Below are positions 5,849-11,308 of a stretch of DNA of 11,308 bases, in pieces. The DNA lies in NCBI GenBank assembly GCA_031271375.1, contig JAISVU010000267.1, forward strand, positions 1 to 11,308, given 5' to 3'. This DNA comes from Clostridiales bacterium (GTDB taxonomy: Bacteria; Bacillota; Clostridia; Lachnospirales; WRAX01). The first letter of the stretch is position 1, and every line of letters starts with the position of its first letter. The position numbers and the translations under genes are program-made. The notes beneath the pieces were generated by a model that ran no database searches, had not been told where the DNA came from, and saw nothing but the letters and a program-made list of their open reading frames with translations.

Positions 5849-6823
5849 ATGCCTGATAAACAGCGGAAAATCGGCGTTCTGACCAGCGGTGGAGACGCCC
5901 CCGGGATGAACGCCGTCATACGCGCCGTGACGCGCGCGGCGATTTATTATAATGTAAGGGTTTATGGCATCCGCAAGGGTTATGACGGGCTTTTCGACAG
6001 CGACTGGTACGAGCTTAATCAAAAGAGCGTTTCGGATATCATCCACCGGGGCGGCACGATACTTAAAACAGGCCGCAGCGCGGATATGATGAAGCCGGAA
6101 GGCGCCGGAAAGGCCGCGCTTGTCTGCGGAGTGCTAGGGCTTGACGCGCTGGTGACAGTCGGCGGCGACGGCACCGCAAGAGGCGCGCTGGCGCTGTCCG
6201 AGCGCGGCGTAAACGTCTTTCATGTCCCGGCGACTATAGATTTGGATATGCCATGCACGGAATATACCATCGGTTTCGACACCGCCGTCAACACGGGTAT
6301 GGACGCGATTAACAAAATCCGCGACACATCCAGCTCACACGAGCGCGTCAGCGTTGTGGAGGTAATGGGGCGCGATGCGGGGCAGCTGGCGCTGTGGTGC
6401 GGTATGGCGGGCGGCGCTGAGGAAGTCCTTATCCCCGAAAATACGCAGGACGGCTACGACGCCGTAATCCGCCTGATAATCAATAACCGCGTGAAGGGCA
6501 AGTCGCATAACCTTATCCTGGTGGCGGAAGGCGTGGGCGGCGCCCAAGAGCTTGCGGAGAGGATCGAGCATGTAACCGGCATAACCAGCAGGGCGACGAT
6601 CCTGGGATACCTCCAGAGGGGCGGCTCGCCCACGGCGCTGGACCGTATGCACGCCGCGATGATGGGCTTAACCGCCGTTGAACGTTTTCTCGCGGGGGAC
6701 TGTAATAAAGCTATAATTTATAAAAACGGCGGATACGGCACCCTTGATATAAAGGAAGCCGTCTCCGCCGAAAAACGGTATGACAGTAAACTCTATGACG
6801 CGATTAAAATATTGGCAGTATAG
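5849..6823 (+). CDS. pfkA: ATP-dependent 6-phosphofructokinase
   Basis: The enzyme phosphorylates fructose-6-phosphate to fructose-1,6-bisphosphate in glycolysis, in the cytosol, usually as a tetramer. The 324 residues fit the bacterial PfkA length. GGDAPGMNA (14-22) and GGDGT (105-109) form the nucleotide site. Gly after Asp in GGDGT, and no Lys before TID, point to ATP rather than pyrophosphate as donor. The base Asp of the TID motif is D131. VMGRDAG (172-178), AEG with E227, R248 and QRGGSP (256-261) bind sugar phosphate. Effector-site arginines equivalent to E. coli R21, R25 and R154 are present at 25, 29 and 158. Two positions are odd: TIDND reads TIDLD (L132), and the His of LGHIQRGG is Tyr (Y254). 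ATG follows AGGAGA by six bases. It stands alone, without pyk. Confidence 0.93.
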   Translation: MPDKQRKIGVLTSGGDAPGMNAVIRAVTRAAIYYNVRVYGIRKGYDGLFDSDWYELNQKSVSDIIHRGGTILKTGRSADMMKPEGAGKAALVCGVLGLDALVTVGGDGTARGALALSERGVNVFHVPATIDLDMPCTEYTIGFDTAVNTGMDAINKIRDTSSSHERVSVVEVMGRDAGQLALWCGMAGGAEEVLIPENTQDGYDAVIRLIINNRVKGKSHNLILVAEGVGGAQELAERIEHVTGITSRATILGYLQRGGSPTALDRMHAAMMGLTAVERFLAGDCNKAIIYKNGGYGTLDIKEAVSAEKRYDSKLYDAIKILAV

Positions 6824-7016
6824 TCATTAAAAGAAAGACAGCCGCGGTCACTGCTTTTGCCGCCAGCGTCGCTAGTATTTGCTCCCGTTTGCTCAACTCA
6901 TCATCTTGATTATCGGGAGGTTCCGGGTCCTCATCGGTGAAATCCGAGAGGGCCTTTTGCGTGTGGCGCTTGTGTTTCGCGCCAGGCCAAGTCCTGGAAT
7001 TTGGATCCCCGCTCGC
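6804..7016 (-). other. Possible small membrane-protein gene or remnant
   Basis: A 70-codon open frame on the minus strand runs from after a TAG (7019-7017) to TAA at 6806-6804, overlapping the last 20 bases of convergent pfkA. It reads basic (AKHKRHTQKA), then acidic and Pro-rich (DEDPEPPDNQDDE), then LSKREQIL and a hydrophobic C-terminal stretch AVTAAVFLLMTILPIF. This orderly layout of charged linker plus terminal membrane segment is what makes me think it was or is coding. There is no ATG with a ribosome site at a suitable place; TTG at about 6896 would give a 30-residue peptide. It may be the 3' end of a broken gene. I recognise no family. Confidence 0.35.
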
Positions 7017-7283
7017 CTAAGGTTGAGCAGCCGGAGGTCATCCGGCGTATGCGCGAAAAAATGAGGTGGGGTATCTGATGGCTGTTTCCTCGTATCGGAA
7101 GGCCTGATAAACCACAAACTCTACGCCAGCGAGGAAGAGTGTAAGGAAAAGCTGCTCGTCTACGACCCGGCCGTCCACGACTATTCAACGGATACGCCCT
7201 TATAGGAAGAAATCAGGCCGGGGCATTTTGTTTATGGCAATCAAAGCAAGCTGGAACAGTACCGGAGGGAGCTGTCGAGATAA
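7016..7283 (+). pseudogene. Decayed gene of unknown family (frameshift plus in-frame stop)
   Basis: One frame reads VEQPEVIRRMREKMRW up to TGA at 7076. Removing one G from the GGGG at 7068-7071 would join it to the next frame, which reads VSDGCFLVSEGLINHKLYAS, EEECKEKLLVYDPAVHDYS and TDTPL up to TAG at 7203-7205. In the same frame it continues EEIRPGHFVYGNQSKLEQYR and RELSR to TAA at 7281-7283. The protein-like composition across both stops suggests a gene inactivated by a one-base insertion and a nonsense change. GGAGG at 7033-7037 before ATG 7049 is a possible old start; the first frame is open back to 6941. Function unknown. Only the two disruptions stand against a functional gene, so a sequencing error is an alternative. 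Confidence 0.45.
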
Positions 7284-7295
7284 AATAAAATAACC

Positions 7296-8237
7296 TTATT
7301 CACCTTCATTGCGAAACCCTTTGGTCTCTTGAATAATATAAGCGGGCCTTGCTTTCGTTTCATCGAATATCCTGCCGACATATTCGCCCAAAATACCGAT
7401 TGCCAGCAGAATGAAGCCCTGGGTTAAAAGCAGGACTGCCGTAATCACGGCCCAGTCCTGGCGTCCCTGCCCTGTGATCATGCCGATAATCTGTATCAGC
7501 AGCCATATAAACCCGCCCGCGGATAGGAACGCGCCTGCTAAAGAAGCAAGGCGCAGCGGCTTGATGGAAAACGCCGTAAGACCGTTTATCGACAGTTCCA
7601 CCATCTTACCCAGCGAATACTTGGCTTTCCCGGCGAAACGCTCCTCGCGGACGAACTCAACCGCGCACTGGCGAAATCCCACCCAGCTGACCAGCCCGCG
7701 CATATAGCGGTTGTGTTCCTTGATGCCCGTCATAACGTCGCAGACCTTTCGGTCGATAAGCCTGAATTCCCCCGTGTCCACCGGGATATTGATGTTCGAT
7801 ATACGCTTGAGTATCCTGTAATAAACAGCGGCGGATATTTTTTTAAACAACGATTCTCCCTGGCGTTTTGAACGCTTTCCGTACACAACGTCGTAACCCT
7901 CGCGCCATTTTTCCACCATCCTGGGAATAATTTCGGGAGGGTCCTGGAGGTCGGCGTCAATCACAATAACCGCGTCGCCGGAGGCATGTTCGATACCGGC
8001 GGTTATAGCGGCCATATGACCAAAATTCCGCGAAAACGTAATAAAACGAACGCACTCATCCGCCGCCGCAAGCCTGTCCAGGATTTCGGCGGTTTTATCT
8101 TTGCTGCCGTCATTCACAAAGATCAGCTCGTATGGCGACCCAAGCCCCGTCAGCACCGCCGTAAGGCGCTTGTGCGACGCTTCAAGCACCTCTTCTTCAT
8201 TATACGCAGGTACCACAACAGACAACACAGCCTTCAT
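7296..8237 (-). CDS. GT2 glycosyltransferase, polyprenyl-phosphate sugar synthase type
   Basis: This is probably a membrane-bound enzyme that moves a sugar from a nucleotide-sugar to polyprenyl phosphate on the cytoplasmic face, like the DPM1/GtrB/ArnC group. Its 313 residues begin with the GT-A fold: VVVPAYNEEE (7-16), NDGSKDKT (42-49) and the metal-binding DADLQDPPE (94-102). DTGEFRLIDR (154-163) and ERFAGKAKYSLGKM (199-212) are typical of this subgroup. Two membrane segments follow (about 232-255 and 263-287). I place the start at ATG 8237-8235 because GGAGGTGG (8250-8243) then lies at the right distance; an in-frame TTG at 8252 would read through that site. It lies 21 bases after the GT-C gene, in the same operon. 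The sugar (glucose, mannose or other) cannot be read from the sequence. I see no terminator after it. Confidence 0.9.
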   Translation of the reverse strand: MKAVLSVVVPAYNEEEVLEASHKRLTAVLTGLGSPYELIFVNDGSKDKTAEILDRLAAADECVRFITFSRNFGHMAAITAGIEHASGDAVIVIDADLQDPPEIIPRMVEKWREGYDVVYGKRSKRQGESLFKKISAAVYYRILKRISNINIPVDTGEFRLIDRKVCDVMTGIKEHNRYMRGLVSWVGFRQCAVEFVREERFAGKAKYSLGKMVELSINGLTAFSIKPLRLASLAGAFLSAGGFIWLLIQIIGMITGQGRQDWAVITAVLLLTQGFILLAIGILGEYVGRIFDETKARPAYIIQETKGFRNEGE

Positions 8238-8258
8238 TAATACCACCTCCAAAACAAA

Positions 8259-11200
8259 CTACAAGAGCACCCAACGTGGCAGCCAGCGCAGCGCGGCGCG
8301 GGCGATCCCCGCGTCCACCGGGATACCGGTGAGGACAGGGTAGAAAACAGCGAACAGCAGACCCGTAACAATCATCATCGCTAGCGCCCAGCGCCAGCGT
8401 ATCTTTTCAAAAACACAGGCGATGAGCAGCGCAAGGAACGGCACGGAAGGGAAATAATGGTAGATAAACACTATCCGCGAAACGAACGCCCAGGGTAATA
8501 ACTGGGCACAATACGCCAAAATAAGGAAAGCCAACCGCTTGTCTCCGGTTTTAATGAACCTGTACGCGCAAATGCCCAGGGCTATCAGCCCGCCCCACCA
8601 TACAGCCGGATTACCGAAAGCGCTGATGCCGGCGGTTAACCCTCCGATTTGAGCGCTGTAATACCATATCGGCACCAGACTGACGGGCCATGACCACCAA
8701 TCCGAGGAATAGGGGTGCGTGGAATCCAGCACCGATTCGCCGTGATAATGGAGCATCAGCGATTGATTGTCCATGATGCCCGAAATAAAGCCTTTCAGGG
8801 AATCGCCGGTATAAGATAAGCTATGGCAGTGGAAATAATAAGGGATGTACGACGCGGCATATACCAATGCCGGAATTATAATGAAGAACACAACGCAGGC
8901 GCCCAGCGTCGGGAGTATTTTTCTTATGAAATCGGGCTCGCCCTGCTTCCAGCGCCGGTAAAGGCTCACTGCGAAGATTACGCCAAGCCCTATCCCGGCA
9001 TATACGCCAGACCATTTTACCGCCGCCCCAAGCCCCATGCAAAGCCCCGAAAGGAACAGCCACAAGTAGGGGCGAACCGCATTCGCCCGGTCACTCAACC
9101 GTTTATTCCACCGCTCGTCCCCTCCGTCACCGGACATTTGTATATACCGATACATGCAATAATACTCGGCGATAACGAACAGCGTAAGGAACGAGTCTAT
9201 CGTGGCCAGCCTGGTTTGAACCAGATGCATAAAATCGAACGTAAATATAAAGGCGGCGAAGAAGGCGATGTTTTCGCTCCTGAACAAGCGTTTCGCAAAG
9301 GCGTAGAACAGCGGGATCATCAAAACCCCGGCTAGCGTCCCCATAAAACGCCATCCAAAGGGATTCATCCCGAATATCTTTATCCCCGCCGCAATAAGAA
9401 CCTTGCCCAGCGGAGGATGCGAAGTCTCGTAAACAGGCAGGCCGTGGATGAACTCATAGGCCGTGCGCGGATGATAGACCTCGTCAAAATACGTGCCGTT
9501 CATGTAAGAGGCGGCTTCAGGGACAAGGCCCGCCTCGTCCGTCAGCGCCTCGGCGCCGTAGCTTACCGACGCGGGAACGACGTTCCCCCAGGCGTCTTTA
9601 AAGGCCATTTCCATTATCATTAAATCATACGCGCCGGATGTAATTTTAACATACCTATAATCCCAGGGCCGGTTAAGGACAAGGCTATGCCAGCGAAACA
9701 CCGCGTCGGTATCCCGCCTTAATATGTCCGCCGTTTGCGAGCCGTCTTCCGTGAATGCGTAATCATAGTCGTAGATTAGGCCGTCCGTGGAATAACCGAT
9801 GTGAAACTCCCGTTCATTCGTTACCCCGTTATAAAACCACAATGTCTGGCCGTTTACCGGCGAGCCCAGGTCAAAGACCGCTTCCCCGCCAGCCCCGGGC
9901 GACCAGGCGCTCTCGGGGGCGTCCATGTCTCCCAGGCGGAAAAAGGCTATCGCGGCGTATACGATAACCAGCGGCGCAAGCCGTAGTAAATCTCCAAGAC
10001 CCCAGCGGCTATACACTTGCCTGGGGGCTGCCTCCGGCCATTTAAAACCCTCGTCAAAATCCTTAAACTCGGCGTGTTTGCGACGGTAAGCGGTTATCAG
10101 AACATATACAAGGAACCCAAAGGCCGCAACCCACACGACCGGCAGAACCCGGCTTGTTATGTCAATCAAGCTGTAATCGTAATCCTTCACGGCCAGGTTC
10201 AGCGCGTCTGCGCAGTTGGTTAAGCCTGCGAGCGAGATCAAGCCGTAGGCGTAGATAATCCTGCGGTTGCCGCTGTACACATAGGCGGCGATGAGCAGCA
10301 ACAGCACGGGGAAGAAGTACCGCTCGTGCATCATAACCGAGAACATAAACACATAGGCGCAAGTAGCCGCCGCCGCGAGGTATGCGCTCCAGCGCGACGC
10401 GTTCCGCGCCAGGAGGAGCAAACAGCCCGCGACCGCGGTGGTTAAAGACAGATATGTGAAGATGTTTATCCCCTGGTTCATAACGGTGAAGGTATCGGTC
10501 AGCGGTTTCCAGTTGAACCCTAAGAGGGCGTATATGTTATACGCGTTGACGGAGTAGTAAGGGTATGACGACAGCGTATCGGCGAACTGGCGCAGCACCG
10601 GCGTAAGGTTTATCCCCTCCGGCCCCCAAGAAACCAGGGGCCATGTTATAAAGGGCGAAAGCAAAATCAGCCACAGCCCGGCACAGGAAAGAACATATAC
10701 CAACAGCTCCAGAAACGCCCTGGGTTTGAACCCCTTCTCTTTGAGGGTAAGAAAGGCGTAGAACAGATAGACCGGGCCGAACATCAGCGACTGCGGCTTT
10801 ATTATAATAGCCAGCGCAAACAGCAGATATGACCCCAGCTCTTTTCGCTTTATGAGCAGATACAGCGAAATTGCGATAATCAGCGTGTGTACGCCGTCAA
10901 CCTGGCCCCATACCGAAGATATCATTATAACCAGCGGATTGAACACATACAGCGATGCGGCGGTCAGCGGGGCAAGGCCCATCTTTCCGTCCTCTTTGAG
11001 ATGGCCCAGGGTAATCCTGTATAAGAATATCCCCGCGCATACGTCCGCGATAATGGCGGGCAGCTTTATAAGCACGGTAAAAGCGTAGCTGTTATATTCC
11101 AACGACAGCGCGTTGCGGATGAACCCCACGATAAAAAGCACATACATATAACCCGGCGGATAATCCGTCATCGCGTCGGAGGGATAAAAAGCCTTAAAGC

Positions 11201-11308
11201 CGTCTTTAAAGAGCATATCGGACCAGGCCATAAAACAGTGCAGGTCCGTAGGCTGCCCTTTACATATAAACGTGGCAGCGAGCCGAACCAGTAAACCGCC
11301 GCCGATAA
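8259..11308 (-). CDS. Giant GT-C glycosyltransferase fusion (GT-C / discoidin-like / PMT), 5' end missing
   Basis: This is a polytopic membrane protein, probably transferring a lipid-linked sugar to an acceptor on the outer face. The frame stays open to the window edge, adding residues such as GLLVRLAAT and KGQPTDLHCF before the first internal Met at 11231, so that Met is unlikely to be the start. Counting from it, about 1-385 form a first GT-C unit with many membrane segments, DYPPGY (23-28) and MHERYFFP (301-308). A membrane segment (417-432) leads to a beta-rich outer domain, about 433-560, resembling F5/8 type C (discoidin): VFDLGS, GYSTDGLIYDYDY, RYVKI. From about 575 a protein-O-mannosyltransferase-like (PMT) unit follows, with YFDEVYHPR (581-589, acidic catalytic pair D583/E584), HPPLGK, TRLATIDSF and the WWSWPVSLVP loop. 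The C-terminus is complete. It is cotranscribed with the GT2 gene downstream, which likely supplies its lipid-linked donor. The acceptor is unknown. Confidence 0.88.
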   Translation of the reverse strand, partial: IGGGLLVRLAATFICKGQPTDLHCFMAWSDMLFKDGFKAFYPSDAMTDYPPGYMYVLFIVGFIRNALSLEYNSYAFTVLIKLPAIIADVCAGIFLYRITLGHLKEDGKMGLAPLTAASLYVFNPLVIMISSVWGQVDGVHTLIIAISLYLLIKRKELGSYLLFALAIIIKPQSLMFGPVYLFYAFLTLKEKGFKPRAFLELLVYVLSCAGLWLILLSPFITWPLVSWGPEGINLTPVLRQFADTLSSYPYYSVNAYNIYALLGFNWKPLTDTFTVMNQGINIFTYLSLTTAVAGCLLLLARNASRWSAYLAAAATCAYVFMFSVMMHERYFFPVLLLLIAAYVYSGNRRIIYAYGLISLAGLTNCADALNLAVKDYDYSLIDITSRVLPVVWVAAFGFLVYVLITAYRRKHAEFKDFDEGFKWPEAAPRQVYSRWGLGDLLRLAPLVIVYAAIAFFRLGDMDAPESAWSPGAGGEAVFDLGSPVNGQTLWFYNGVTNEREFHIGYSTDGLIYDYDYAFTEDGSQTADILRRDTDAVFRWHSLVLNRPWDYRYVKITSGAYDLMIMEMAFKDAWGNVVPASVSYGAEALTDEAGLVPEAASYMNGTYFDEVYHPRTAYEFIHGLPVYETSHPPLGKVLIAAGIKIFGMNPFGWRFMGTLAGVLMIPLFYAFAKRLFRSENIAFFAAFIFTFDFMHLVQTRLATIDSFLTLFVIAEYYCMYRYIQMSGDGGDERWNKRLSDRANAVRPYLWLFLSGLCMGLGAAVKWSGVYAGIGLGVIFAVSLYRRWKQGEPDFIRKILPTLGACVVFFIIIPALVYAASYIPYYFHCHSLSYTGDSLKGFISGIMDNQSLMLHYHGESVLDSTHPYSSDWWSWPVSLVPIWYYSAQIGGLTAGISAFGNPAVWWGGLIALGICAYRFIKTGDKRLAFLILAYCAQLLPWAFVSRIVFIYHYFPSVPFLALLIACVFEKIRWRWALAMMIVTGLLFAVFYPVLTGIPVDAGIARAALRWLPRWVLL

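Noticed and set aside
6828..6880. Terminator after pfkA (AAAGACAG/CTGCTTT).
   Set aside because: The stem is seven pairs with a bulge, around a nine-base loop, and no T run follows the hairpin.
7270..7310. Terminator for the minus-strand glycosyltransferase operon (AATAA/TTATT).
   Set aside because: The palindrome is five A/T pairs with a two-base loop, too weak to count.
8238..8252. TTG at 8252 as start of the GT2 gene.
   Set aside because: The extra five codons are the ribosome binding site GGAGGTGG itself; ATG at 8237 is correctly spaced and followed directly by the family's first beta strand.
11229..11308. Met at 11231 as the start of the GT-C gene.
   Set aside because: The frame stays open to the window end with family-like residues (GLLVRLAAT, TDLHCF), and there is no ribosome site before that Met.

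Overview
The window looks like chromosomal DNA of a Gram-positive, probably clostridial (Bacillota) bacterium. The support is a sortase-type wall-anchored adhesin with pilin-like repeats, strong GGAGG ribosome binding sites, sigma-A promoters of TTGACA/TATAAT type, and moderately high GC with frequent ATA and AGG codons. I cannot name the genus.

Layout: 1-108 is a dispersed structured repeat, cut by or starting at the left edge. 180-1538 is glmM (phosphoglucosamine mutase, + strand). 1539-2070 is non-coding but full of structure: two overlapping hairpins, a second copy of the repeat, a short foldback element with 16-bp terminal inverted repeats (MITE-like) inserted at the end of that copy, a rho-independent terminator, and a promoter with a foldable leader. 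2071-5772 encodes a 1233-residue secreted, multi-domain, wall-anchored surface protein. 5849-6823 is pfkA with its own promoter. 6824-7295 holds no intact gene, but shows a small minus-strand open frame ending in a membrane segment and the wreck of a plus-strand gene. 7296-8237 and 8259-11308 (both minus) form a two-gene operon: a polyprenyl-phosphate-type GT2 glycosyltransferase, preceded by a very large GT-C fusion protein whose 5' end lies beyond the window.

How the parts fit: GlmM makes glucosamine-1-phosphate for peptidoglycan and other amino-sugar polymers, and PfkA is central glycolysis. The GT2/GT-C pair has the shape of a lipid-linked sugar system: GT2 would charge a polyprenyl-phosphate at the inner face of the membrane, and the PMT-like enzyme would transfer the sugar to an acceptor outside. 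The surface protein is a conceivable acceptor, but nothing in the sequence proves it.

The most unusual feature is the repeat at 27-96 and 1622-1691. Each copy folds into a complete four-way junction with no unpaired base at the junction, and one stem pair changes from G-C to A-T between copies, so the pairing itself appears to be conserved. The two copies lie as direct repeats on either side of glmM. Other points of note are an apparent alternation of intact and lost isopeptide-bond residues along the surface protein, an atypical PfkA active-site motif, and a GT-C / discoidin-like / PMT triple fusion.
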